64,000 nt of DNA from Pseudomonas sp. ANT_H4 (GTDB lineage Bacteria; Pseudomonadota; Gammaproteobacteria; Pseudomonadales; Pseudomonadaceae): NCBI RefSeq assembly GCF_008369295.1, contig NZ_VOBG01000004.1, forward strand, positions 302,801 to 366,800, read 5' to 3'. Below, in pieces: positions 18,044-27,800 of the stretch; position 1 is the first letter of the stretch; each line of letters begins with the position of its first letter. A program made the translations under genes and the position numbers. A model generated the notes under the pieces. The model was given only the letters and a program-made list of their open reading frames with translations, did no database searches and was not told the DNA's origin.

Positions 18044-18199
18044 CCTGATTCCTCCTGCAGGCACACGAAAAAGATGCCCTTCAAAGGTTGTGACATGCGA
18101 CATCACTGGCCGTTCAGCCTAGTGGACAGGCGTCATTGCACTGAACTTTTCACCCGCCTGGGCCCTCAACCAAACATCACCGCCATGGAGGTCTGAACA

Positions 18200-18475
18200 A
18201 TGAAAACCCTACTGAATATGGCTATCGCTGCTACGTTGCTGGCCGCCCTGCCCGTCTGGGCCTGCACCCCGGAAGAAGCCACGGTCAAGCGTGAGCAACT
18301 GGCCCTGGAAGTGACAAGGCTCACCGAACAAAATCCAAAAAAAGCCAATGAAATCAACGATGAACTGCAGAAAATGGACCTAGACACCGAAAGTTCAAAG
18401 TTCCCGGACAAGTGCCAATTGATCGACGCTCGACTCAAGGAGTTGAAAGAAGCGGCGGCCAAAGCCGATAGTTGA
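18200..18475 (+). CDS. Small periplasmic helical protein, unknown function
   Basis: 91 aa, ATG with GGAGG 8 nt upstream. Signal peptide 1-21 (AALPVWA), mature protein starting CTPEEATVKREQL. Two Cys residues (22 and near 73) could form a disulphide joining two amphipathic helices with high Glu/Lys content. No family is recognised with certainty. It is followed by a strong bidirectional terminator shared with the convergent helicase gene. Confidence 0.75.
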   Translation: MKTLLNMAIAATLLAALPVWACTPEEATVKREQLALEVTRLTEQNPKKANEINDELQKMDLDTESSKFPDKCQLIDARLKELKEAAAKADS

Positions 18476-18478
18476 GGC

Positions 18479-18509
18479 CAAAAAAAACCGGACATCGTCC
18501 GGTTTTTTT
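18479..18509. terminator. Bidirectional intrinsic terminator
   Basis: Stem AACCGGAC/GTCCGGTT (18486-18493 and 18497-18504) with three-base loop, flanked by A-run and T-run, between the convergent small periplasmic protein and DEAD-box helicase genes. Confidence 0.9.
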
Positions 18510-18520
18510 ACACCAACGCT

Positions 18521-19867
18521 TTATTCAGCGGCTGGCGCTTCTGGCTTGCGGCGCTTGAGTGGCGCCATGCCGTCCTTGCTGACCAGCGACAGTGCGTCGG
18601 TCTTCGGTCGGTTGGCTATCTTGCGTTTGGTCGGCGACTTGGCGCCGGTTTTCTTCTTCTCGCCCTTGGCGTCGACCTTTTTCTTTTTCACGCCAACAGC
18701 CTTGCCCGAAGCCTTGACCTTCTTCGGCCCGCCGTAGGTGCCTTTGACTTCCTTGATGGTGCGGCGCTCGAACGACTGCTTCAAGTAGCGCTCGACGCTC
18801 GACATCAGGTTCCAGTCGCCATGACAAATCAGCGAGATGGCCAGGCCATCGTTGCCGGCACGACCGGTACGACCGATACGGTGTACGTATTCGTCGCCAC
18901 TGCGGGGCATATCGAAGTTGATCACCATGTCCAGGCCGTCGACGTCCAGGCCACGTGCGGCGACGTCAGTTGCCACCAGGATCTTCACGCCGCCCTGTTT
19001 CAGGCGGTCAATGGCCAGCTTGCGATCCTTCTGGTCCTTCTCACCGTGCAAGACAAACGCCTTGTACTCCTGCGCCACCAGACGACCGTAAATGCGGTCG
19101 GCCATGGCCCGGGTATTGGTGAAAACGATGGCCTTCTGGTAGGTCTCGTTGGCCAACAACCAGTTAAGGATCTGCTCTTTATGCACGTTGTGGTCAGCGG
19201 TGATAACTTGCTGACGGGTGGTCGAGTTCAGTTGGCTGACGGCGTTGAGCTGCAGGTGCTCGGGGTTGTTCAGGACCTTGGCGACCATGTCGCGCAGGGT
19301 CGAACCACCGGTGGTGGCGGAGAACAGCATGGTCTGCTGGCGGTTGGTGCACTCTTCCACCAGGCGCTGCACATCGTCGGAGAAACCCATGTCAAGCATG
19401 CGGTCGGCTTCGTCGAGGACCAGCACTTCGACTTCCTTAAGGTCCAGGTTGCCGGCGTTCAGTTGCTCGATCATCCGGCCCGGCGTACCGATCAGGATGT
19501 CAGGCACCTTGCGCAGCATGGCGGCCTGGACCTTGAAGTCTTCACCACCGGTAATCAGGCCGGACTTGATGAAGGTGAACTGCGCAAAACGCTCGACTTC
19601 CTTCAGGGTCTGCTGGGCCAGCTCACGAGTCGGCAGCAGAATCAGGGTCTTGATGCTGACCCGGACTTTCGCCGGGCCAATCAGACGGTTGAGGATCGGC
19701 AGAACGAAAGCAGCGGTTTTGCCGCTCCCGGTTTGAGCTGTCACCCGCAGGTCACGCCCTTCGAGCGCGAGCGGGATGGCCGCTGCTTGCACAGGCGTTG
19801 GCTCGACAAATTTAAGCTCGGCCACGGCTTTGAGCAGGCGTTCGTGCAGGGCGAATTGGGAAAACAC
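18521..19867 (-). CDS. DEAD-box ATP-dependent RNA helicase (RhlE/SrmB-like)
   Basis: 448 aa from GTG 19867, with GAGG 8 nt upstream; an ATG eight codons earlier lacks a ribosome site. Motifs in order: Q-motif region with PTPVQAAAIP (24-33), AQTGSGKT (44-51), PTRELA (79-84), TPGR (128-131), DEAD (152-155), SAT (183-185) and HRIGRTGRAG in the second RecA domain. A highly basic tail of about 70 residues (KKVKASGKAVGVKKKK...) follows, a typical non-specific RNA anchor. Probable role: ribosome assembly or RNA turnover, especially in the cold. Which E. coli helicase it matches best is unclear. Confidence 0.92.
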   Translation of the reverse strand: MFSQFALHERLLKAVAELKFVEPTPVQAAAIPLALEGRDLRVTAQTGSGKTAAFVLPILNRLIGPAKVRVSIKTLILLPTRELAQQTLKEVERFAQFTFIKSGLITGGEDFKVQAAMLRKVPDILIGTPGRMIEQLNAGNLDLKEVEVLVLDEADRMLDMGFSDDVQRLVEECTNRQQTMLFSATTGGSTLRDMVAKVLNNPEHLQLNAVSQLNSTTRQQVITADHNVHKEQILNWLLANETYQKAIVFTNTRAMADRIYGRLVAQEYKAFVLHGEKDQKDRKLAIDRLKQGGVKILVATDVAARGLDVDGLDMVINFDMPRSGDEYVHRIGRTGRAGNDGLAISLICHGDWNLMSSVERYLKQSFERRTIKEVKGTYGGPKKVKASGKAVGVKKKKVDAKGEKKKTGAKSPTKRKIANRPKTDALSLVSKDGMAPLKRRKPEAPAAE

Positions 19868-20060
19868 GGGTGTTACCTCGAAGAAATACAAAAAAACAGC
19901 TGCATAGGGTAACGGTTTCGGGCGCCGAGGCCGAGTTTCTTTACGCGAACAACGCTAATCAGGTGCTTTTTTGTCAGGGGGTTTGTCCGCAACGATAACT
20001 TTGAAGCACTTAAATGCTCTAATCGCCCCATCACGTCCTACAGAAGAATCGCGTTTACCC

Positions 20061-21356
20061 ATGGATATCAAACAGCTCTGGCTCAACGTCCAAGACGTTT
20101 GGGGCGCCCTCGATCAACATCCGCTGCTGCATTCAAGCCTGGCCCTGGTGATCTTGCTGGTGGTGGCCCTTCTTCTCGGACGGGTGGCACGCTACCTGAT
20201 CCTCCATGCCGTCAAATTGCTGGGCCGCCAGCCGGCACTGCACTGGCTCAATGACCTGCGGCACAACAAAGTCTTCCATCGCTTGGCGCAAATGACGCCA
20301 TCGCTGGTGATCCAGTTCGGCCTGCACCTGGTGCCAGAACTGAGCAAGACCAGCGCGGTATTTATCGGCAATGTCGCCCTGGCATTCACCATTTTGTTCC
20401 AGATCCTGGCCATGAGCGCCCTGCTCAACGCCTTGCTGGACATCTACGCCCGTACCGAACACGCCCGCACCCGCTCCATCAAGGGCTACGTGCAGTTGGC
20501 GAAAATGGTGCTGTTCGTGTTTGGCGCGATCATCATTGTTGCCACCCTGATCGACCGCTCGCCACTGTTGCTGCTCTCCGGTCTTGGTGCCATGTCGGCG
20601 GTGATCCTGTTGGTCTACAAGGACACCATGCTGTCATTCGTCGCCAGCGTACAACTGACCAGCAACGACATGCTGCGGGTCGGCGACTGGATCGAGATGC
20701 CTCAGGTCGGCGCCGATGGCGATGTGGTGGACATCACCCTGCACACGGTCAAGGTGCAGAATTTCGACAAGACCATCGTCTCCATCCCCACCTGGCGCCT
20801 GATGTCCGAATCCTTCAAGAACTGGCGCGGCATGCAGGCCTCGGGCGGGCGACGGATCAAGCGCAGCCTGTTTATCGACGCCAGCGGCGTGCGATTCCTG
20901 CGCGATGATGAAGAAGTGCGCATGACCCAGGTCCACCTGCTGACCGACTACATCGGCCGCAAACAGGCGGAATTGAAGGCATGGAACGAAACCCAGGAGC
21001 AAAGCGCGCAGCTGTCGGCCAACCGCCGGCGAATGACCAACCTGGGCACCTTCCGGGCCTACGCCCTGGCCTACCTGAAAAGCAACCCGGACATCCAGCC
21101 GAACATGACCTGCATGGTCCGCCAGATGCAGGCCACCGCCCAGGGCGTGCCACTGGAAATCTACTGCTTCACCCGCACCACGGCGTGGGTCGATTACGAG
21201 CGTATCCAGGGAGACATCTTCGATTACCTGCTGGCGTTGCTACCGGAATTTGGCTTGAGCCTGTATCAGCAGCCCAGTGGTAACGACTTGCGGGCGGGGA
21301 TGTTGCCAGCGGTGCTCGGCGCCAGCCACCTGCCCGAAAAGAGCGCCTCGCTATAG
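20061..21356 (+). CDS. Mechanosensitive ion channel, MscS family, YbdG-like
   Basis: 431 aa from ATG 20061. Four to five membrane helices (about 25-45, 80-100, 110-130, 155-175, 180-200), then the MscS pore helix and beta domain (LSGLGAMSAVILLVYKDTMLSFVASVQL; DWIEMPQVGADGDVVDITLHTVKVQNFD). The insert after the beta domain and the C-terminal FCFTRTTAW-like segment fit the YbdG subgroup rather than MscS itself. E. coli YbdG senses mild hyperosmotic stress. Single gene; convergent with the next. Confidence 0.88.
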   Translation: MDIKQLWLNVQDVWGALDQHPLLHSSLALVILLVVALLLGRVARYLILHAVKLLGRQPALHWLNDLRHNKVFHRLAQMTPSLVIQFGLHLVPELSKTSAVFIGNVALAFTILFQILAMSALLNALLDIYARTEHARTRSIKGYVQLAKMVLFVFGAIIIVATLIDRSPLLLLSGLGAMSAVILLVYKDTMLSFVASVQLTSNDMLRVGDWIEMPQVGADGDVVDITLHTVKVQNFDKTIVSIPTWRLMSESFKNWRGMQASGGRRIKRSLFIDASGVRFLRDDEEVRMTQVHLLTDYIGRKQAELKAWNETQEQSAQLSANRRRMTNLGTFRAYALAYLKSNPDIQPNMTCMVRQMQATAQGVPLEIYCFTRTTAWVDYERIQGDIFDYLLALLPEFGLSLYQQPSGNDLRAGMLPAVLGASHLPEKSASL

Positions 21357-21371
21357 CTGCTACGCCAGCGC

Positions 21372-22238
21372 CTACAGGGCGCTGGCGGTGCGTTTGATGC
21401 CCAATCGGCTGATCCACACCGCCCCCAGAATCACCAGGCCGCCCAGAAACAACCGCCCTAAAGGCTCATGCTGATTCCAGATCAACAGGTTCAGCAGCAA
21501 CCCCACTGGCACATGCAGGTTATTCATCACCGCCAGCGTGCCACCGTTGACCTGGCAAGCGCCCTTGTTCCACCAGTACAAGCCCAGTGCAGTGCTGACC
21601 AGGCCAAGGAACACCAGCACGCCCCATTGCAACGGCGCTTCCGGCAGGAAGTTGGCCTTGCCGAACAGCAGGAACGCCGGCAAAACCACCGCCAACGCCC
21701 CAAGATAGAAATAACCGAAACGCCGATAGTGCGGCAGATCGCTGGGGTGACGGGCCACCAGGCGCCTGTAAAGCACCTGCCCGGCCGCGTAGGTGAAGTT
21801 GGCCAGTTGCAGCAGCAAAAAGCCCATGAAGAAGTCGGGGTTGATCTGATCGAAACGAATCACCGCCGCACCCGCTACCGCCACCAGCGCGGCGATCAGC
21901 GCCCACGGATTGAAGCGCCGGTTCAGGGCATCCTCGATCAAGGTCACATGCAAGGGTGTGAGGATGGTGAACAGCAATACCTCCGGCACCGTCAACACCC
22001 GGAAGCTCAAGTACAGGCAAACGTAAGTCACGCCAAATTGCAGGGCGCCGATCAGTAACATACCGCGCATGAAGGCCGGCTCCACTGAACGCCAGCGGGT
22101 CAGCGGGATAAACACCAGCCCCGCCAGCAATACCCGCACCAGCACAGCGAAGTAGCTGTCGACGTGACCGGCAAGGTATTCGCCGATCAGGCTGAAGGAA
22201 AACGCCTGAATCAGGGTGACAATCAGTAGATAGCCCAT
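21372..22238 (-). CDS. EamA/DMT transporter, YigM-like (carboxylate/amino acid/amine or biotin uptake)
   Basis: 288 aa, ATG at 22238. Ten predicted helices in two EamA repeats. Opening MGYLLIVTLIQAFSFSLIGE and the middle RFDQINPDFFMGFLLLQLANFTYAAGQV match the YigM group. E. coli YigM imports biotin, so biotin uptake is one candidate role, but substrate cannot be read from sequence. The stop lies inside a GC-rich hairpin (about 21366-21390) shared with the end of the convergent channel gene. Confidence 0.78.
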   Translation of the reverse strand: MGYLLIVTLIQAFSFSLIGEYLAGHVDSYFAVLVRVLLAGLVFIPLTRWRSVEPAFMRGMLLIGALQFGVTYVCLYLSFRVLTVPEVLLFTILTPLHVTLIEDALNRRFNPWALIAALVAVAGAAVIRFDQINPDFFMGFLLLQLANFTYAAGQVLYRRLVARHPSDLPHYRRFGYFYLGALAVVLPAFLLFGKANFLPEAPLQWGVLVFLGLVSTALGLYWWNKGACQVNGGTLAVMNNLHVPVGLLLNLLIWNQHEPLGRLFLGGLVILGAVWISRLGIKRTASAL

Positions 22239-22300
22239 GCTCGCCTCGTATCGAATGGCGGCGACCTTAGCGGTTTTCCAGCACTTGCGAAACTCAAGGC

Positions 22301-22336
22301 AAAAAAAACCCGATCTCGCTAAAGCGTCAATCGGGT
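22301..22336 (-). terminator. Intrinsic terminator of azoR
   Basis: On the minus strand ACCCGAT (22336-22330) pairs with ATCGGGT (22314-22308) and is followed by eight T. It lies 105 bp after the azoR stop. Confidence 0.75.
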
Positions 22337-22441
22337 CGGAGCACTCAGGAGCAACAAGTGCAAAGGGAGGTTCGATACGCGTACTTGAAGGGTTTGCGTG
22401 GAGCTATTCAAACATCAGGCGATTATCTGGCGATTAAAGGA

Positions 22442-23041
22442 TCAGGCAACCTGCGCCAATAACGCCTTGGCTTGATTCAAGCCTTTCTCCTGGAAATCTC
22501 CACCCAGGTTCACCCCTTCGGCATGAATGAAGGTGACGTCATGGATGCCGATAAAGCCCATGACCTGGCGCAGGTAGGGTTCCTGATGATCGCTGGCGCC
22601 GCCGGCATGGATGCCGCCGCGAGCAGTCAGGACGAAAGCACGCTTTTCATTGAGCAGCCCTTGAGGCCCGGTGGCGGTGTACTTGAAGGTCACGCCGGCG
22701 CGCAGCACATGGTCGAGCCAGGCCTTGAGGGTGCTGGGAATGGCAAAGTTGTACATCGGCGCGGCCATCACCAGGACGTCGGCGGCCAGCAGTTCGTCGG
22801 TCAGTTCGTTGGAGCGGTCCAGAGCCACCTGCTCGATGGCGTTGCGTTGCTGGGCGGGCTTCATCCAGCCGCCCAGCAGGTTGGCGTCCAAGTGAGGCAC
22901 CGGGTTGATGGCCAAGTCACGCACGGTGATCTGATCAGCCGGATGGGCAACCTGCCATTGGCTGATGAACTGTTGAGTCAGTTGGCGGGAGATTGAATCC
23001 TGCTGGCGGGCGCTGCTTTCAATGATCAGAACGCGTGACAT
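22442..23041 (-). CDS. azoR: FMN-dependent NADH-azoreductase
   Basis: 199 aa, the usual AzoR length. Flavodoxin-like fold with FMN phosphate-binding start (SRVLIIESSARQQDSISRQLT), the MAAPMYNFAIPSTLKAWLD segment that contacts FMN, and TARGGIHAGG. It reduces azo compounds and quinones with NADH as a two-electron detoxifying enzyme in the cytoplasm. Several paralogues are usual in Pseudomonas. Divergent neighbours give no pathway. Confidence 0.9.
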   Translation of the reverse strand: MSRVLIIESSARQQDSISRQLTQQFISQWQVAHPADQITVRDLAINPVPHLDANLLGGWMKPAQQRNAIEQVALDRSNELTDELLAADVLVMAAPMYNFAIPSTLKAWLDHVLRAGVTFKYTATGPQGLLNEKRAFVLTARGGIHAGGASDHQEPYLRQVMGFIGIHDVTFIHAEGVNLGGDFQEKGLNQAKALLAQVA

Positions 23042-23191
23042 GGCTCGGTAGCCTCCATCGGTGAATGCTGTAAGTCGATGGAGTGAAGGCTAAACAGAAC
23101 CGATTCGATAAAAAAGCGTAAAAAACTGCTATAACCCATCTATAAATTTGTTTATAAGCGCAGTATCGCTGTGGGCACGCGCAGCTTTGCC

Positions 23192-23506
23192 TTATTTCGC
23201 GGCGCAGGTCAGCTTGATGCGCATCTTGATAATCGAGCGCGTGAACTTGGCGGTTGCATGGGTGCTTTTACCGGCAGGCACCGTGACCGTCCGCAGACGC
23301 GGCGTTTCCGGACCATTGCGAAAGGCTACCTTGCACACCGCGTCGATCGTGCCGTAATTGTTTAGCTGGATCGAACTAATGTCGGCATCCGTGTCATCGG
23401 CGGTGTAATCAATACTGACCCCGGAGATGCTTTTCTCCACATCGATCGGATAGGCAAACGCGCTCAAAGGCAGCAGCGCCAGCAGCACACAACAGAATTT
23501 TCTCAT
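23192..23506 (-). CDS. Small secreted protein, unknown (family often mislabelled 3-phosphoglycerate kinase)
   Basis: 104 aa from ATG 23506. Signal peptide 1-18 (ALLPLSAFA, mature YPIDVEKSI). The remainder looks like a small beta-sandwich with two Cys likely to be disulphide-bonded. I remember close relatives in Pseudomonas annotated as 3-phosphoglycerate kinase; nothing here resembles that enzyme, which has about 390 residues. Function unknown. The gene is divergent from a LysR gene, only 49 bp apart, so that regulator may act on it. Confidence 0.75.
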   Translation of the reverse strand: MRKFCCVLLALLPLSAFAYPIDVEKSISGVSIDYTADDTDADISSIQLNNYGTIDAVCKVAFRNGPETPRLRTVTVPAGKSTHATAKFTRSIIKMRIKLTCAAK

Positions 23507-23555
23507 TCGGCAGTCTCCAATAAAGACCGCCAGCTTAGGACAAGAGGAGCCCATT

Positions 23556-24479
23556 TTGAAAGCGCCCCGCGTTACCCTTGATCAATGGCGCACGCTGCAG
23601 GCCGTGGTCGACCATGGTGGCTTCGCCCAGGCGGCTGAAGCGCTACACCGTTCGCAATCCTCCGTGAGTTACACCGTTGCACGCATGCAAGACCAGCTGG
23701 GCGTGCCGCTGCTGCGCATCGACGGGCGCAAGGCGGTCCTGACCGACGCCGGCGAAGTGCTGCTGCGCCGCTCCCGGCAACTGGTGAAAAGCGCCAGCCA
23801 ACTGGAAGACCTCGCCCACCATATGGAACAGGGCTGGGAAGCCGAAGTGCGACTGGTGGTCGATGCTGCCTATCCCAATGCCCGCCTGGTGCGCGCCCTC
23901 ACCGCCTTTATGCCGCAAAGCCGGGGCTGCCGGGTGCGCCTGCGCGAAGAAGTGCTCTCCGGCGTCGAAGAGTTGCTGATGGAAGGCGTGGCCGACCTGG
24001 CCATCTGCGGCTTCAGCATTGCGGGTTACCTGGGCACTGAGATGAGCGACGTGGAATTTGTCGCCGTTGCCCATCCCGAGCATCCGCTGCACCGACTGAA
24101 CCGCGAACTGAGCTTCCAGGACCTGGAAAGCCAAATGCAAGTGGTGATCCGCGACTCCGGTCGCCAGCAACCGCGGGATGTCGGCTGGCTCGGCGCCGAG
24201 CAGCGCTGGACTGTCGGCAGCCTGGCCACCGCCGCCGCCTTCGTCGGCAGCGGCCTGGGGTTTGCCTGGCTGCCCCGGCACATGATCGAACGCGAACTCA
24301 AGGAAGGCGTGCTCAAGCAGCTACCCTTGGAACAGGGCGGCAGTCGCCATCCGACGTTTTTCCTGTACGCCAACAAAGACAAACCCTTGGGCCCGGCTAC
24401 GCAGATTCTCGTCGAACTGCTGCGCACCTTTGACACCGCGCCGCTGGATGCGCCCTTTGCTGCACCACAGCAAGCCTGA
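23556..24479 (+). CDS. LysR-family transcriptional regulator
   Basis: 307 aa with a TTG start and AGGAG upstream. HTH at residues 8-65 (WRTLQAVVDHGGFAQAAEALHRSQSSVSYTVARMQ), substrate-binding domain after residue 90. It is followed 14 nt later by an alpha/beta hydrolase gene on the same strand and is divergent from a small secreted protein gene. Its effector is unknown. The unusual TTG start is supported by spacing; no ATG is available nearby. Confidence 0.85.
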   Translation: MKAPRVTLDQWRTLQAVVDHGGFAQAAEALHRSQSSVSYTVARMQDQLGVPLLRIDGRKAVLTDAGEVLLRRSRQLVKSASQLEDLAHHMEQGWEAEVRLVVDAAYPNARLVRALTAFMPQSRGCRVRLREEVLSGVEELLMEGVADLAICGFSIAGYLGTEMSDVEFVAVAHPEHPLHRLNRELSFQDLESQMQVVIRDSGRQQPRDVGWLGAEQRWTVGSLATAAAFVGSGLGFAWLPRHMIERELKEGVLKQLPLEQGGSRHPTFFLYANKDKPLGPATQILVELLRTFDTAPLDAPFAAPQQA

Positions 24480-24493
24480 AACGGAGTTCACCG

Positions 24494-25297
24494 ATGGCCT
24501 ATTTCGAACATGAAGGTTGCACCCTGCATTACGAGGAATATGGCCACGGCGCGCCGCTGATCCTGATCCACGGCCTGGGCTCCAGCAGCCTGGATTGGGA
24601 GTTGCAGGTGCCTGTGCTGTCCAAGCACTACCGGTTGATCGTGGTGGATGCACGCGGTCACGGCCGCTCCGACAAACCCCGTGAACGCTACAGCATCGCC
24701 GGGTTTACCGCCGATTTGGTGGCACTGATCGAACATCTGCAGCTGACACCGGCTCACGTGGTCGGTTTGTCCATGGGCGGCATGATCGCCTTTCAATTGG
24801 CGGTGGATCAGCCCCATTTGCTCAAGAGCCTGTGCATCGTCAACAGCGCGCCCCAGGTCAAGGTCCGCACCGCCAACGATTATTGGCAATGGGCCAAGCG
24901 CTGGAGCCTGGCGCGAATCCTCAGCTTGAACAGCATCGGCAAGGCCTTGGGCAGCATGCTCTTCCCCAAACCGGAGCAGGCCGAGCTGCGGCGCAAAATG
25001 ACCGAGCGCTGGGCAAAAAACGACAAACGTGCTTATCTCGCTAGCTTCGATGCAATCGTCGGCTGGGGCGTTCAGGAACGACTTTCGCGAATTTCCTGTC
25101 CAACGCTGGTCGTCAGCGCCGACCACGACTACACCCCGGTGGCGCAGAAAGAAATCTATGTAAAACTGCTGCCCGATGCGCGGCTGGTGGTGATCAAGGA
25201 TTCTCGCCATGCCACGCCCTTGGACCAACCCGAAGTCTTTAATGCCACCTTGCTCGATTTTCTAAAGACAGTCGAAACCACTACTCAGGATCACTGA
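24494..25297 (+). CDS. Alpha/beta hydrolase
   Basis: 267 aa. Canonical fold: oxyanion segment LIHGLGSSSLDW (24-35), nucleophile elbow GLSMGG with Ser93, acid in SADHDYTP near 210 and catalytic His in DSRHATPLDQP near 240. Similar to 3-oxoadipate enol-lactonase-like and esterase-like hydrolases, but no aromatic-catabolism genes are nearby, so I leave the substrate open. Translationally close to the LysR gene upstream and to ppiA downstream (stop to start 3 nt), so the three probably share a transcript. Confidence 0.85.
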   Translation: MAYFEHEGCTLHYEEYGHGAPLILIHGLGSSSLDWELQVPVLSKHYRLIVVDARGHGRSDKPRERYSIAGFTADLVALIEHLQLTPAHVVGLSMGGMIAFQLAVDQPHLLKSLCIVNSAPQVKVRTANDYWQWAKRWSLARILSLNSIGKALGSMLFPKPEQAELRRKMTERWAKNDKRAYLASFDAIVGWGVQERLSRISCPTLVVSADHDYTPVAQKEIYVKLLPDARLVVIKDSRHATPLDQPEVFNATLLDFLKTVETTTQDH

Positions 25298-25300
25298 CCC

Positions 25301-25864
25301 ATGCTGAAAAAAATCGCCCTCTTCGCCGGTTCTGTTCTGTTTGCTGCCAACCTGATGGCGGCCACGCCGGCCAAGGCACCCCATGTATTGCTCGTTACCA
25401 CCAACGGCGAAATCGAAATCGAACTGGACCCGGTAAAGGCGCCAATCAGCACCAAGAACTTCCTTGAGTACGTCGACAAGGGTTTCTACACCAACACCAT
25501 TTTTCACCGTGTGATCCCTGGATTCATGGTTCAGGGCGGTGGTTTCACCACGCAGATGCAGCAGAAAGACACCCAGCCACCGATCACTAACGAAGCCAGC
25601 AACGGCCTACATAACGTACGCGGCACCTTGTCGATGGCGCGCACTTCGAATCCGAACTCGGCCACCAGCCAGTTCTTTATCAACGTCGCCGACAATGCCT
25701 TCCTCGATCCGGGTCGCGATGCCGGTTACGCCGTGTTTGCCAAAGTGGTCAAAGGCATGGACGTGGTTGACGTCATCGTCAACTCGCAGACCGCCACCAA
25801 AAGCGGCATGCAAAACGTGCCAATCGATCCTGTCCTGATCAAGTCGGCCAAGCGCATCGACTGA
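25301..25864 (+). CDS. ppiA: Periplasmic peptidyl-prolyl cis-trans isomerase, cyclophilin type (PpiA)
   Basis: 187 aa. Signal peptide about 1-21 then a cyclophilin domain with the active-site segment [16 protein letters not shown] and the substrate-binding [21 protein letters not shown]. It catalyses prolyl isomerisation in periplasmic protein folding. Length and organisation match E. coli PpiA. The next feature is a strong GC hairpin. Confidence 0.92.
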   Translation: MLKKIALFAGSVLFAANLMAATPAKAPHVLLVTTNGEIEIELDPVKAPISTKNFLEYVDKGFYTNTIFHRVIPGFMVQGGGFTTQMQQKDTQPPITNEASNGLHNVRGTLSMARTSNPNSATSQFFINVADNAFLDPGRDAGYAVFAKVVKGMDVVDVIVNSQTATKSGMQNVPIDPVLIKSAKRID

Positions 25865-25880
25865 GGTCTACAGGGAGTTT

Positions 25881-25912
25881 CGCGCGGTGCCCACAAGGCA
25901 CCGCGCGTATTT
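25881..25912 (+). terminator. Hairpin after ppiA, probable terminator
   Basis: Perfect 11-bp stem CGCGCGGTGCC/GGCACCGCGCG (25881-25891, 25897-25907) with five-base loop, followed by TATTT. The T-run is short. Confidence 0.6.
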
Positions 25913-25947
25913 GAACAGGAGAGCCCGCCAGGCGGGCGTCAGACCTA

Positions 25948-27780
25948 ATGCTCTATCGTCGTTTTGAACAACTGATCGATATTTTCCGCGAGCCTCCCAG
26001 CGCGGCCCCTCCCGATAAAGTCCTGCCCTTCTACCTCTATTACCTGCGCCAGGTATGGCCGTGCTTTGCCGCGCTGCTGGTGGTGGGGCTGATTGGCGCG
26101 TTGATCGAAGTGGCGCTGTTCAGCTACCTGAGCCGCATCATCGACCTGGCCCAGGGCACGCCGCCCGCCAACTTCTTCCAGATCCACAGCACCGAGCTGA
26201 TCTGGATGGCCGTGGTTGCCTTGCTACTGCGCCCGATCTTCGGCGCCCTGCACGATTTTCTGGTGCACCAGACCATCAACCCCGGCATGACCAGCCTGAT
26301 CCGCTGGCAGAACCACAGCTACGTGCTCAAACAGAGCCTGAACTTCTTCCAGAATGACTTCGCCGGACGTATTGCCCAGCGCATCATGCAAACCGGCACT
26401 TCCCTGCGGGATTCAGCAGTGTCGGCAGTGGATGCCATCTGGCATGTGCTGATCTACGCCATCAGCGCCCTGGTGCTGTTCGCCGAGGCTGACTGGCGGC
26501 TGATGATCCCGCTGATCAGTTGGATCGTCTGCTACGGCCTGGCCCTTACCTACTTCGTGCCACGGGTCAAACAGCGCTCAGTGAACTCCTCCGAAGCGCG
26601 CTCCAAGCTCATGGGACGGATCGTCGACGGCTACACCAACATCACCACCTTGAAACTGTTTGCCCATACCAACTTCGAGCAAAACTACGCCAAGGAAGCC
26701 ATCGTCGAACAAACGCAAAAAAGCCAGTTGGCCGGCCGAGTGGTGACCAGCATGGACATCGCTGTCACCAGCATGAACGGCCTGTTGATCGTCACCACCA
26801 CGGGCCTTGCCCTATGGCTGTGGACCCAGTCGTTGATCTCGGTGGGCGCTATCGCACTGGCCACTGGCCTGGTGATTCGCATCGTCAACATGTCCGGTTG
26901 GATCATGTGGGTGGTCAACGGCATTTTCGAGAACATCGGTATGGTTCAAGACGGCCTGAAAACCATCGCGCAACCGGTGGCCGTGACCGACCGGGAAAAC
27001 GCCCCACGCCTAAGCGTGCCCCACGGCGAAGTGCGTTTCGAGCAGGTGGATTTCCACTATGGCAAGAAAAGCGGAATCATCGGCGGCCTGAACCTGGACA
27101 TCAAGCCGGGTGAAAAAATCGGCCTGATCGGCCCGTCCGGCGCCGGCAAGTCGACGTTGGTCAACCTGCTGCTGCGCCTGTATGACCTGCAAGGCGGGCG
27201 CATCCTGATCGACGGCCAGAACATTGCCGAAGTGGCCCAGGAAAGCCTGCGCGAGCGCATCGGCATGATCACCCAGGACACTTCGCTGCTGCACCGTTCG
27301 ATCCGCGACAACTTGCTGTACGGCAAGCCCGACGCCACCGACGACGAACTGTGGGAAGCCGTTCGCAAGGCCCGTGCCGACGAGTTCATCCCGCTGCTCT
27401 CGGACGCCGAAGGCCGCACGGGCCTGGATGCCCACGTCGGTGAACGCGGGGTGAAGCTCTCCGGCGGGCAACGCCAGCGCATCGCCATCGCCCGAGTGCT
27501 GCTCAAGGACGCGCCGGTCCTGATCATGGATGAAGCCACCTCGGCGCTGGACTCGGAAGTGGAAGCAGCGATTCAGGAAAGCCTGGAAACCCTCATGCAG
27601 GGCAAGACGGTGATCGCCATCGCCCACAGGCTTTCCACCATTGCACGGATGGACCGCTTGGTGGTGCTGGAGAAGGGCCAGATTGCCGAGAGTGGCAGTC
27701 ATGCCGAGTTGTTGGCTCATGGTGGGTTGTATGCGCGGTTGTGGCAGCACCAGACTGGAGGGTTTGTCGGGATCGACTGA
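25948..27780 (+). CDS. ABC exporter (fused membrane and ATPase domains)
   Basis: 610 aa. Six-helix ABC type 1 membrane domain (about 35-330) and ATPase domain with Walker A GPSGAGKST near 395, signature LSGGQRQ near 504 and Walker B LIMDEAT near 527. Homodimeric half-exporter architecture similar to MsbA and lipid or multidrug exporters; substrate unknown. The ribosome site before ATG 25948 is weak, because GGAG at 25918-25922 is too far and a small hairpin GCCCGCC/GGCGGGC (25923-25937) lies between. The hairpin may bring the site closer. Confidence 0.88.
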   Translation: MLYRRFEQLIDIFREPPSAAPPDKVLPFYLYYLRQVWPCFAALLVVGLIGALIEVALFSYLSRIIDLAQGTPPANFFQIHSTELIWMAVVALLLRPIFGALHDFLVHQTINPGMTSLIRWQNHSYVLKQSLNFFQNDFAGRIAQRIMQTGTSLRDSAVSAVDAIWHVLIYAISALVLFAEADWRLMIPLISWIVCYGLALTYFVPRVKQRSVNSSEARSKLMGRIVDGYTNITTLKLFAHTNFEQNYAKEAIVEQTQKSQLAGRVVTSMDIAVTSMNGLLIVTTTGLALWLWTQSLISVGAIALATGLVIRIVNMSGWIMWVVNGIFENIGMVQDGLKTIAQPVAVTDRENAPRLSVPHGEVRFEQVDFHYGKKSGIIGGLNLDIKPGEKIGLIGPSGAGKSTLVNLLLRLYDLQGGRILIDGQNIAEVAQESLRERIGMITQDTSLLHRSIRDNLLYGKPDATDDELWEAVRKARADEFIPLLSDAEGRTGLDAHVGERGVKLSGGQRQRIAIARVLLKDAPVLIMDEATSALDSEVEAAIQESLETLMQGKTVIAIAHRLSTIARMDRLVVLEKGQIAESGSHAELLAHGGLYARLWQHQTGGFVGID

Positions 27781-27800
27781 CATACATTGCCACCACCCAT

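Noticed and set aside
23192..23506. 3-phosphoglycerate kinase label for the small secreted protein
   Set aside because: 104 residues with a signal peptide and no kinase motifs.
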